Below are positions 1-12,000 of a stretch of DNA of 39,790 bases, in pieces. The notes beneath the pieces are model-generated. The model made no database searches and was not told where the DNA came from. It was given only the letters and a program-made list of their open reading frames with translations. The number at the start of each line of letters is the position of its first letter. Positions within the stretch are counted from its first letter, which is position 1. Source of the DNA: Nephromyces sp. MM_2019 (lineage: Eukaryota; Apicomplexa; Aconoidasida; Nephromycida); contig JADHZB010001430.1 in the NCBI GenBank assembly GCA_015657535.1, positions 3,619-43,408 on the forward strand. Direction: 5' to 3'. A program made the translations under genes and the position numbers.

Positions 1-87
1 CTTAAACCCTAAACCACCAAACCCTAAACCCTAAACAATGCAGCTTAAACCCCAAACCCTAAACCCCAAACCCTAAACCCTACATGC
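1..87. repeat. Degenerate plant-type telomere repeats (CCCTAAA)n
   Basis: About eleven roughly 7-bp units, CCTAAAC mixed with variants such as CCCAAAC, CTTAAAC and CACCAAAC, interrupted once by AATGCAG. The C-rich strand reads 5' to 3' from the left edge, which is the orientation expected for a true left chromosome end with TTTAGGG telomeres. The array is short and degenerate, so it could also be a subtelomeric or internal tract. It starts where intron 2 of the glycogen phosphorylase gene should continue. Confidence 0.85.
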
Positions 88-136
88 AACAAAGCATCGC
101 AAATATTTGAAGTTCAACAAAAACAAATCCACTCAC

Positions 137-1226
137 CTCTTCCCAAGAGAAACTCAAGAGAAAGATAATAACATCTTCGAACATCTCTATCATGGAAATA
201 AGAGTTCGTATCATTGAAGCTTTCAATGAGGCGATCACGTAGCGAGTAGGCAGTTGCACGGTAAAATACCGAAGTATCGCAATTAAAGCGAGTTCTAGCT
301 AGAGTATATTCCTGAAGTTTCATTTAGGAAATTTTGATGGTTAACAGAGTAAAAATCGATCATTTTTCAGTTTAAGGGCCTCAGCACAAGGGGAGGTTCA
401 TGCGCTAAAAGCTGTCGGAGTATATCCATGTATTACAGAGATATTCACTCATAAATGTGGAAATTTGGTTCCAAAATCAAGTAAAGTTGGTGTGTGGGTG
501 GGTGTCGGTGTGGTTGGGTGTCGGTGTGGGCTGGTGTGCGAGGATATACTTGTGTGTGTGTGTGTGTGTGTATGTGATGATATACTTGTTGGTGTGTGAG
601 GATATACTTGTTTGTGTGCGTGCGATGATACACGCGCTTGTATGTGTGTGGAGTTCTTAAAAAATCAAACAAAAAAAGTTAAAGCACTAAAACTACAGGC
701 AGGAATACTTATACGCAGAGAAAGCTCATACACATAAAAGTGCACAAGAATACACGTAGAATTGCAGATGCTAACTACAAGAGGAAAGTTTTCAACAAGA
801 AATCCATTAAAAAACCACAAGATACCACAATTTTAGAAATCCATCGAAAGCGATGACATTCTGGCAGAATATAAACAATAAGAACACACAGGCAGTATGT
901 CCTACAGATAAAGCGTATAAACAAGGATTTTACCCGTCAATCATAGTATTAACAAGCTAGTATTTCGCACACTAAAAAATCAAGAAGAAAGACGGTGCGC
1001 TTACCACATGGTTAACAATCGACTGCTGAATAGTTGAGATGTCTGTTGAAAGGTATTTCCCCATAAGTTCCCACAGTCGCTCATGACATTTTGAAGGTCT
1101 TCGATCAGAATCAAAGCGGATGCTAGGCATCGTTCGATAAGCACCCGAGAGTGCAGCTATGAACGATCCCTTCCTCTTCAAATCAGGCAGGGCACTTCCA
1201 TCTTCGCGAACTTCGGGAAAATCCAT
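137..1226 (-). CDS. Glycogen/starch phosphorylase, N-terminal part (first two coding exons)
   Basis: Glycogen phosphorylase is a PLP enzyme that releases glucose-1-phosphate from alpha-1,4-glucan. Exons are complement(1005..1226) and complement(137..311). Exon 1 starts at the ATG at 1226 and ends IVNHV before the donor GTAAGC. Exon 2 starts EYTLARTRFN after acceptor CTTCAG and ends YYLSLEFLLGR plus one base before a perfect GTGAGT. The joined 132 residues follow the family N-terminus closely, including NHVEYTLARTRFN, RATAYSLRDRL and YYLSLEF. The catalytic and PLP-binding regions (about 700 residues) are absent because the gene runs into telomere-type repeats at the window edge. Residues LKRKGSF near position 20 resemble the basic-Ser phosphorylation context of the animal enzyme, an inference only. 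An acceptor-like TTTTGCAG seven bases before the ATG suggests a 5' UTR intron or a further upstream exon. Confidence 0.9.
487..656. repeat. GT-rich micro/minisatellite inside phosphorylase intron 1
   Basis: Runs of GTGTGT and GGTGTCGGTGTG, with a GATATACTTG block recurring three times and separated by GT runs of varying length. It lies in the 693-bp intron between the two phosphorylase exons. On the sense (minus) strand it is CA-rich. Confidence 0.85.
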
Positions 1227-2530
1227 GGTTTCTCTGCAAAATGAGGGTTTTTTACAGATTTCCACAAAGAAGAGGATGTGAAACAATGAAATTCGGCTTA
1301 AAAAGGAAAAAATCAACATAAGCCACTCATATTCCAGCTTAATGAGCTTTTTGATGGTTTTAACTTTGGAATCCATATCAAAGTAATGTCTTTCAAAGTT
1401 GATGCTATTTGAATCTCTAAACTATATCTTCTTTCCATCACTTTGCTGCTGCCTATTTCCTCGCAAAAATATCCACTATGCTGCAAATTTAACGCCAAAA
1501 GCGTATTTTTTAGCATTTATTGGCGATTATCGCGTTTGATGCACTTGAAAATGTCGGAAAAACCGTGAAAACATTTGAGTAGCTTACACAAAAACAACAA
1601 AATTTCACTAGGAATATTGTACTAAAGAAATCACATGAAAAGATGGCGTATTGCAGCACAAATTACTCTGCTTATCATCCTTCAAGTCTCTAAAGTCTGC
1701 TTCACACTGCTGTCTTCATCGTCATGATGAAGAAAAACTTGATCGTCAAAAGTTAATTCAAAAGGAAAACCGTCAACACAAATAGCCTTTAAGACCATAT
1801 ATTCCATGCAGGCTATTCAAATCGTAGAAAGCCTTAAATGAAGGCTTTAATCGTTGCAAAATAGCCAAAAGGGCACATCGCCTATATCTCCTAGTTAGAA
1901 CTATCAAGAAAAAATGGGGCTTTAAAGATACAGACAATACTTTAGTACAAGGCAACTTGTGTGTGCATTTTTCACTGGTGCGAGTATGTTTATATCACGC
2001 AGACAAAGAAAGGCTCAAGTTATTACGGAAAGAGCATGTGGTATACAATTGAAGGACTAAGAACTTGCACGTATAAAATAGTAGTATCTTCATTAGAATA
2101 TAAAAGATATCAAAATGCACTTAATCCACGCGCACAGCAGAAGCCGATAGAAAATTACCAGCTAAAAAAGACTCTAATCTTATACCATGAGCAACAACAT
2201 CCGTGCACCAGCATCCTTCAGTAGAATCTCTAACGATATATAGAATGCACCCCAAACTTTAAGAAATAAAAAGAAAAGTCGGAGCTAAAAAACCCAGACA
2301 CCGGGGAAATTGGATGACGCCATGCATACGAATCAAAAATATCGTCTAACCCAATCGCTGATGAATTGCTGCATATGTGGCACTCAAAATAAGAACCCGC
2401 AGAGCAAAAATATCTTCTACAGCAGAGGTATAGCCGAGGAGCGGAAAAAATTGGCAATGAAGTGAAACTTTAAAACTAGGTTGGAGAGGATAGCAGGAAG
2501 TTTTAGCTTCCAAAAGAGGCAATGAATGTT

Positions 2531-2900
2531 AATGTGAGGGTACGTGTTAGCATTTGTGTTGATGTGTATGTGTGTCTGTTTGATGTGCTGAGTTGGTGCT
2601 GAGGTGTGTGCGTGTTTATGCTGATGTTTGCCTGCGTGATTGTGTTAATGTGTGTGATTGTGTGATTGTGTTGACACGTGTGTGTGTGTGTGTGTGATTG
2701 TGTTGACGTGTGTGTGTTTGCATTGATGTGTGTATGATTGTGTTGATATGTGTGTGTGTTTGTCTTGACGTGTGCGTGTGTTTGTGTTTACATGCGTGTT
2801 TGTGTGCCTGTGTTCATGTGCGTGTATGTTTGTGTTCATGTGTGCATTTGTATGTATGCATGGGCTTATGTGTATGCAGCTTTGTGCTTAGTCGCCTCTG
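2531..2900. repeat. Long TG-rich microsatellite
   Basis: About 370 bp dominated by TGTG with interspersed GTTGATG, GTTTATG and GTTCATG units, including a pure (TG)n run near 2679-2695. The open frames through it on both strands (Cys/Val-rich on plus, His/Thr-rich on minus) are artefacts of the repeat. Confidence 0.9.
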
Positions 2901-5900
2901 TGTGCGCACGTGTTTTTTGTTAGCCAAGTGTACATGCGACGCTTTGCAATTGGCCCACCGTGGAATACATCGTGGAAAAACATGGGAAAACTGACTATTG
3001 CGTAAATAACGGGGGGGCTTTTAATTTGTCTACGAAACTAGCACGCAGAAAGGAAAAAGACAATTACATGGCTTAATCCCAAAACTCACAAGGAATAGCA
3101 AGCGGAGAAGACAATAGTAAATAGTATGGAGGACTCAGCAAGGCTTTTTACAGCGGACTTTCAATGAGGCGCATAAACTCTTCCTATTTGCGTGCTGTTA
3201 TGCATCTCAAATACGCATTCAGATACTCTCCAATATGTCAAAAACTACGCGATAAAGCTGTATCAGCGGAGCTAGAGGGACACCCTGTTCAAAATAATCA
3301 TATCTGCAACCATTTGATACACATGGCTATCAGCTACAGGGGAATTAACGGGTATAGTTCAAATTGGGGTAGCGGTAATCCAATGGAACTACATATGCTA
3401 TCCGTTAAGAGCCACAAACCACGAAAATTAACAGTAGCATGTCTTCGTTACCCTAACCCACCACACTTTCAGACATGCAAAAAGAAAAATGCTTCATCAT
3501 TATGAGCCGCAGAAACCAATGTTCCGAAGAGAAAAATGGTCTTTCAAGCTTCTTACAAGAAATGATTGGTGTGTCCAACTGGAGGAAAGCTCAGAATCTT
3601 CCTCGTTTGCGAAGCACTCCCGAGATGATATGTGCTCTCGCCAGAGATACAGCTATTTACAAATTTGGTAGTGGCGAATACTGAAAATTAACTGTTCAGC
3701 GTATAATGGAACACAATAATGGGTAGCAAAGACTTCGCGGACCGGAGCCCAGCAGAGCAGAGGTAGCAAGCTCTTTTCTCTCCTTGAACACGTTTTCAAC
3801 AGTTTCACACGGGAAAATTAGGATGGTATATCCTGCGTTCCCGAAACTACTGGATAGAAGAATAACGTGGGGCGATTCCTTTGTTTTGCGAAGCGTTACG
3901 CCTGTTTGCGCCAGGTAGTACCTCCCCGGATTGTGAGTAACATGCCTGGAAAAAAGACGTGACTAGCCTGCGTGCAGCATATTTTTATGTAGGGAAACGG
4001 ACGCGTATGGTGCGCAAGCCTTATTTCCAATGTGATCCGGCAAACAGGTACCGCACATTTCATGGAGTATCTCAGTTTATTTTCAAATATGTTTTTATTT
4101 GCTGCTGCAGGAGTTGCCCGCATATACTTCCTAGTTCATGCAAGCCGATTCCAATGACCAGTACAGAAAGTTCAGGTTTTAATCTCGCGGTAGTTCATAT
4201 GAAAAGCGAGCAAACGTAGTATCACTTTAATTACTATTGAATCATCACACCACTATATAGGTAACATGTATAACCCCGACGTGGCTTAACTTTATCAGCT
4301 TTATTCTTTAAATCGGCGAAATCAATTAATCCTGAGTTTTTAGTGGATAAAATTTCTATTGAGTTCCTGAAAATTCGCATTTGAACCAATTGATCTAACT
4401 GTCTATGATATCAACCCAATGTTAAGTGGCCCTTTTTTTGATGCAATAACACGATTGAAATGAATTACTATTTCTGGACCGATAAAGTCACAATCTTTTT
4501 GCTGAGAAAGTGGTTCTACTCTCATGAAGGCTTCATAATCACTTGGTGCTGACACCTGCCGACGCACGACTCTGCCAGCGCTAGTACCAGCATCGCAGCT
4601 AGGTGCTACTGACGAGAATAGTCCCGCTGATGACAGTGAATGGGAACTGAAAGTTGTAAGATACCAACCAGTGAAAAATTTTAGCTATATGTTACGCAGC
4701 TTTTCTATACACATACAAAAAAAAGTGACTACCTTCGTGGAATAGTACAGCAGGATCCAGTCAATGCAACATTTTCCCCAAAATTTCCGATGAAATCTAA
4801 GAGTGCCGCAATGCTTTCAGGTAGCTAGCCAACTCAGTTTCCAGGGGAATATCTCAGCTTTGCAAAGCCATATTCATAGCTGCTTGCGAAAAACCCCGCA
4901 CTTATTAGACGATCCTTGCCAGCACTATTGTAAGCATTCCTGTAAGTACTTAAGACCGCTGCGCAATCGCATGCGATTACGGATGGAGCGGGATCCGGCC
5001 TATAACAATCAGCTTAATTTCCTATCGCCTATCTTCTCCATGAGCCAATTCCTTCTTTTCAAATGCTAATATAGATGTACTGCCCAATTTCTGGAAGTCA
5101 ATTTAATAAGTTTTGGGTGATAAACCGGTGGGTCACTTACAAAATTAGAAATATTTCCAGGAATCACGGGGGTACAGCCACTTATCTTCGCTAGCGGATA
5201 TGGTGAACCTCCCCAGGGCATTACTCCAATAGAAAATGAATCGCTTTAGACTATTAGGATATGCTTATTCAGCTGGAATCTACATAATGGTCTAATATTG
5301 ACAAATAAAAGACATGCTTTACTCTGCTTGCAGATATAGTGCTAAGATTGCTCGGCAATATAGCAATTTTAACCAGTTACAAGCCCCAATTAAGCTGCGC
5401 TTTCGCTGATGACCACTGCGATCCAGTTTGAAATACTACAAACTGGTTGAGATGTGTAAAATTTGTAAGCAAAATGTAAAGGAAACAGGCAAGCAGACAG
5501 GAATACGACAGGTGAATCGCGGTTCCTCCCAAAATGCTATCAATATCGCAGTGCAACAACTGCCTAAAGCCAACTTCGCATGCAAGAAAGGCATTTACGC
5601 CAGACTGGGACCCAGCAGTGGGTAAAGGAACTTAATGTTTATTTAGACGACTTTGATGAGTAACGAGGATATCACTGCGGAATTCTCCCCCTGTAGAAAC
5701 CAATTCCCCACAAAAAAAATATAACCAGGACAAAAACACTCAATAATCCAGCGACTTCTGTAAGCAAAGCCTCAGAGCATCCAGAGACTCCAGTACCTTA
5801 ACAGAGCAACAAATAATAGTTGCACAGTTACCAACGGTAAGCTATAAAGATAAAAACTCATACTTTCAACTTTCAAAATTTTTTTAAACCAAGACTGATG

Positions 5901-8582
5901 AAATGAGAGCGTCTTGACATTCCAGTCCAGTGTATCATCGCCTTTACCAATAATACGATATGCACCTGAAGCTTCCAGTTATCAAAGAGGGACCTTCTAG
6001 TAGTAGGGTGGAAATACAAAGCTTTGTCGATGAGATTGTCGATGCCTTACCATTTTACGCTTTTTATGAACGCTAAATTTACTCTTATAGTGATTAAATT
6101 ACAATACAGAGAAAGAACCATCAGCCCTGAATTCTTTAATAAGAGCGCGTCTTGCTATTTTTATCCTATAAATTAATTTCAGCGTCTTACGAGGACAAGC
6201 TGGCACGTTCTAGCCTTTCCTGACTGGTAAGACTGTGATAATTTCTCCAAAGGTGATAATTGCTGCATTTTCAGTTAGACGGATGATACACCATCAAACA
6301 AAGCAGCATTAAACCTGCCAGGCGAAGCACAGCCAGGCAAAAAAAAATTTATGCAAAGCTGATAACTTCCAGATTAAAGGCAAGATGAGCTTAAGCTTTA
6401 CCATAAGAAATGGAAGATCAACCAATATAGGACACATGATAGTTGCTATCAAAAGCAGAAGCAGCGCTAATATATAACTTCTATCAGGAATTGCAAACAT
6501 GTTAAATTTTTTTACAAAAACAAACTTCACAAAGACATCCCCAGGGTTATATATTTCCCACGATAGCATGCCTTGCTTAATATCAGGCGATATAACCTAG
6601 AGCTGGACGTTTAGCATACTGTACTATATACAAAAGCATCACTAATAATTGCAGTCTCAGAAGTGTGTCATTACCAAAAAAGCACCGCATATACAGGCTT
6701 ATACGCGCATGATATCTTGCGGGTAAAGGAATAAAGAAATACATCATCCAAACAAGCCGGAAAAAATATATCTTGATGAGGAGCATGACAAGCAAAACAC
6801 GAATACAAAACTAAACTCATCCCAGCTAACAAAAGATAGTGCACTAATTAAGAAAATAAAAATCATCCGTTAAACCTCATTCGTGATGTAAATGGAGCAC
6901 TGCATTCAACGTAAAAGCAGTTTCCGGATTTAGGTTACGCAAAGAGCACTTGAAAGCAGACACTAAATGACCTATTTCCATACCACTCAGAGTCAAAAAC
7001 ATCAAAACTAGCCTCGAGCCTTTAAAATTTAGCACCTTCGATCACGTATGACACACAAAAAAGTGTTAACGAAAGCGTAACACTCAGCTGGTAACATGTG
7101 TAGTCACGCTACCGCTGGAAAAAATTATCCGGAAGCAGAAAGATATTGCAGGCAACAGCACAAGAAGACCACAGCAGCAACACGAATTAACAAAGGACTA
7201 CGCATAACAAATTCTGTGCCACTTGCCACTATAAACTAAATTTGTGCATAACCCAAAGAAATCACTTGATACCGCGCACTACACTCACCGGCAAATGCAG
7301 TAAAAACAACTAAGAAGAGCAATCGTGCCCAACCATACTTCAACATGTAGTTCTACATCTATAAAAAGCCTAGAATTAACATAATGATTTCATATACATC
7401 ACAGTTGCTCAAAAAGCAGAAAGGAAGAACCGCAGTAGTTCCTCATGAACTGCAAAAATTGCAAAAAAAGAGCTCCTTCATAAAATTGAGCGGAGAAAAA
7501 AATGGGGATGAAATAGAGGGCGAAAAGACAACTTAAAAAAAACCACTAGCAGTGCTGCAAGCCATAATTATTAGACAAAAAAAGTACAGATGTGATGAAA
7601 TAATAACACGGCTATATATATATCGATATCCTGTTTAATAGTAGTAGATAAGGGTGCCTCAATTCCTCCATCGTCACACACGCGAATACCAAAATACCGG
7701 AAATTACGCATCAGGCTGGCTCAGCTTCAATGTACAACTGAGGCTTTAAACCATACTAGGCACGTAGCAGACTGAGACATGTAAAAATTTTTTTGGAGTA
7801 ATCAAATAAAAAGTACCTACACATAAAACAGAGCTATCACAGCATCAGGTAAAGGAATAGCCTCTTCTTACATCAACGTAACTGTCACTTCGTACACACC
7901 AATTATACCGATGATTCCATGACTTTTCAGCGAAACCGGCAATTCCAACAAAATTACTACCCCAGCAAGGTGGAAGAAGGAAATATTACAAAATAGACAG
8001 AAAAACAAAGTTGAAAGATGCATTGCAATCATGAATGAAAGCAGAAATGCAGTTGCAAATTATCAACCACATGAAAAATCGTGACATTAGGCTGAAATTA
8101 AGCAACGAGTAATCATCCGATAATAATGGGAGTATTGCAAAATCAATACGGCGCAGGTTACTAGAGTAAACATTCCATAAAAAAAATAGCGAACCTTGTT
8201 CTCTTTAAAGACAGCATTATACCCAGAAAATTCCTGATTTTGTGCTTGCCAAGAAACTATAAGAGTCATCCTCGACACCGTGAAGGCAAATGATTCTGCT
8301 TTTTGTGTGTGTCAAATGACATACAGCATTCCACTCAAGTTTAAAGAATAAAAAATACTGTAAAATTATATGAATGCAGCACCACTTTTCCAACGTGAAG
8401 TTTGCTTCACACAGATAAAACGTTTCTATCCTACTAGTCGCCATAAATCCATCTCGCCACCCCAGCTCAAAACATCTCCAAAAAGCTCAATCATGCAAAG
8501 GACAACTCATCCCGTGCTGTGAAATGCTTTACAAACATAATCATTTGAAAATCCTAATGAGCATCAACTTGGTAGCAGGTAG

Positions 8583-8629
8583 TCACTGGTAAGGAGGTAA
8601 TACCAAAGTCTTCACTGGTAAGGAGGTAA
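8583..8629. repeat. 18-bp direct repeat, 29-bp spacing
   Basis: TCACTGGTAAGGAGGTAA occurs at 8583-8600 and again, identical, at 8612-8629. It lies about 400 bp beyond the stop of the BAR/UBA gene, possibly in its 3' flank. Function unknown. Confidence 0.8.
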
Positions 8630-9034
8630 CGTCTAAGCCTTGCGTGAAAAACAAAGCCTATGGAAGTCCATACCAAACCAAGTAACAAAGCTCGTCTTTC
8701 CGCCATGATATTCCCTTACCTAACCCACAAGCAAACGCAGGTAAACTCTTTATTTCGAAACAGCAGGAGTAATCCCAATTCAACAAGCGACTGATACATC
8801 CAATAAGAATAATAATATATAGTACTCCCCACATCAAAAGATAAAGCAAGCTTTTAACAGCACTTAATCACCAAGCAAACCAAGCTACCTCCCTAATTTC
8901 TGCTGTGCTGATGCATTAAGCCTAGAGAATAATAAACGCCTGAGCAACTCATATATAGAGCTTCAACTACGTAAATCATCAGAAACTAGGCAACCTACCC
9001 CACATGAGTTAGATCGACAGAAACTAAGCTAGCA

Positions 9035-12000
9035 TTATTTTTTAGAGGAGAAAACGTCCAAACTACTCAGGATATCAGCATTCGCAGTCGAATTCATTTC
9101 GGGCGAAGAGGCATGCAAACTAGAAAATCTGTTTTCTTTGCTTCCAGTCTTGGCATCCGTCGCTTTGCTATCCTTCTCAGGTAGAAAACCACCTGCAAAT
9201 GTCCGCTCATCATTTTTGCTAGGGATATCAGACTCACCACTTCCTGACAAAGGATTAGAGTGATAGTAACTGTCCTTTCCAACAGAGTTTTTATTGCTAG
9301 ATGGTAAACCAAGCAATGCAGTTGCTGACTTTGAGGAATTTTCAGCTTGGTTTTTTGCTGCTATGGTTACAGGATGACTAGAAAAATACTTAAATTGATC
9401 GTTTGGAGTGATTCCGGCAGTTACAGAACTACCTTCACCGATTAGAGAATGCTCTGGCTGAGCTTTCAATATGGCTGGCGAAACTTGAGCTCCGGAAGTG
9501 GGCTGCCACTGCAAATGAGAATTCCATGAAGGATACAGCGGAACACTATCATATCCCTTGTGGTCGGTACCAACTCCTCGCTGAGCTGCATGTGCTAAGC
9601 CTGCTGGAACATAAGAAGCTCCTCCCGGAGTCTCTGCAGAATAGCTCATGAGTTGCTGTTGTTGCATCATGCCAGTCATGGAATTGCCAATTGGGGAATA
9701 ATTGGTATCTCCATATGGTGTCATCATTGGGTACTGGGGAGTGGACATATTCCCAGCCATATGCCCTAATGAAGACGGCAGTTCATGCACATTTGCCCCT
9801 TGGATACCTCCAGAAGGCACAAATGGCATGCTATATATATTATCCATTTTCGGCTGGTAATTGCTATGCTGAATACCATAAAAATTGGACTGACCGCTGC
9901 CTAAAGGCTGGCCTTGGTTTGGAATCCACTGTTGACCTGTAATTTCAGAAGCAGCTCCAAAGGCGGGAATTTTCGCGCTATCTGGTGCTCCAGCTTGCTG
10001 AATGGAAAAGGCTTGATGCAAGCTGGCAGGCGTGTGCAAAGGTGGCATCATGCCAGGAAAATTGGAAAGCATATTATAACCATCGGTGTTCTGTGCTGAA
10101 ACGACACCGCCCACGTTGTGTAAGCCTATGCCTGGAGATCCTGAAGCTTGTTCACTTAGTGGAGGACCTTGTGGGAGAGTTGAAGCAGGGGAAGAAAAAT
10201 AGCTATCAGTGCGGCTGGACATATAATTGCTGTCTTCATTAGAATACTTTCCAAAACTGTTGAGTACGCTGTTTTTTGGAGCTTTTCCCATTGGCAATGA
10301 CTGCAAACCAACTCCAAGACTTGCGACTAGATTGTCACTCTTGTAGCTGAGGTTATTCGGAAACGAAAATTGAGACTTATTGCCGTTGCTCTCCGGCTTG
10401 AAAGAAGATGACCACTCACAGTTCAATGGACTGAAGGGATCGTATAGCTCAGGAAGTGGAACGGGTCTTGCTGATAAAAAGGTCCCTGAGCTACTAGCCC
10501 CAAGGAGGCCACTTGTGCTGCTGGAAAATTCAGCATTTCCAACGCCTAGCTGAGTGTGAGGGTTTGACGGGCTACTTCCGTTGTCAAAGTCAAGCAGGTC
10601 AGTAAAAATGGAAATTTTATTTTCTTTTGATTGATCATTTTGCAGATCGCTCTCCAAACCACTTGATAAGAGCAAGTCTTGCATGTCTATTAAGCTACTC
10701 TCTTTGACCTTCCCACTAGCCGTTGTCTGAGAGGCATCAGCAGAAGGCTGGCTTACAGTCACCCCCTTCCCAAGAAGCATTCTAACCTCATCAACCGCTG
10801 TCTTATCATCTACCACAATGTGCTCAGCGCTACTTGCTTCAGGGGGAAGATAGTCTTTATCCCTTTCCTGACGCCTTTTCAAAGCTTGCTTCCTTCGTTC
10901 AGCCCACTTCAATGAGGTTGGAGCCCTAGCAACCGTCGTAGACCCTTCAGAATCTGGTTTTCCATTTAGTAGCATGTCCAAGGCTGTTTGCGTATCGTTA
11001 TTGCTGAGCTTCAGCGCTCGGGCAGCTTCATCTTCGGTAAAACCTTGGGCAGTCAATACAGAGAGTGACAAAGCGTCGACACTCTCTACAAGAGGGGTTG
11101 GAAAACTCTCTACTACAGCACTATGGGAAGGCCCTGACGAAGCACCTCCCGTAGCAACAGGCCCTGAATTAGCATCCGACAAAAAGTCAACATTTCCCGC
11201 CTCCATTCCAGTTTCTGCCGCAGTACTCCTACCAGTGTTGTTATCTTCAAAAGTGACGCCTTCAAGCTCCCATTTTCTGAGGATGGCAGATGTAGCATCT
11301 ATGCTTATGGATTCTTCCCCTGTCGTCTCTTCTTCTTCTGCAAGCTCAATCTGGACGAGCTCTTTAAAATGCAATGGAAGCATTTCCACCATTGGTCTAA
11401 ACTGCATCCTAGGAGGGAGTATTCGGGCCAAAACATGTGAAACTTCAGCAAAGAATTCATACTGCAGATATTTCATTGTCTGCAATATTGAGTCGTAAAT
11501 ATCGCACTTGTGGACATCAATAATAAGCAACCACTCTAGAAGGGGGCGATCAACTTCCAAGAATTGCTGCTTAGCCTTTGTAAGGACAGCTTCTGCACCT
11601 TTTAACTCCCTGGCTAACTTTTGCTGCTGTCGTATCGACAATTTCGGGTTCGGATTACTGCTCCCAGTAGTAGTAGCCCCCCCATTGTTTTGCTCAGCTG
11701 TAGAATCGCTAGCTACAGCGGCTCCTCCCGAGGCCCCTGCAGAACTGCTAGTACCTGTGGAGCCTTGACTTGAACCACTCCCTGACTGCAATTCGGATTT
11801 CCTGTGGTGGGAAAATACACTGCTACTACTCTCAAAGCCTTTCAGCCCATCCACCTTACGCTGTGCCATCTGCAGCTCAATTAAACGCCTCCTTCGGTAG
11901 TTTATGCTCTCTTTTATTGCCCTATTATTTGTCAGATGTTTTTGTATAGGGATGACAATGTTTTTCTCTAAACTCCTTCGAAGCTCCGCTATGCAGGTAC

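Larger units (their letters stand above)
1227..9034. other. 7.8-kb stretch with no gene recognised
   Basis: Short ORFs occur on both strands, the longest about 113 codons, but none shows a recognisable domain, good paired splice sites or convincing composition. Besides the TG-rich tract at 2531-2900 and a small direct repeat at 8583-8629 I see nothing. It should hold the 5' region of the phosphorylase gene (left) and the 3' end of the BAR/UBA gene (right). Confidence 0.5.

Noticed and set aside
3164..3505. 113-codon plus ORF in the left intergenic region
   Set aside because: No domain, no neighbouring exon-like sequence and mixed low-complexity composition; likely a chance frame.
10974..11498. 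174-codon plus-strand ORF
   Set aside because: It is antisense to the BAR/UBA gene; its Ser/Val-rich composition is a shadow of that gene's codons.
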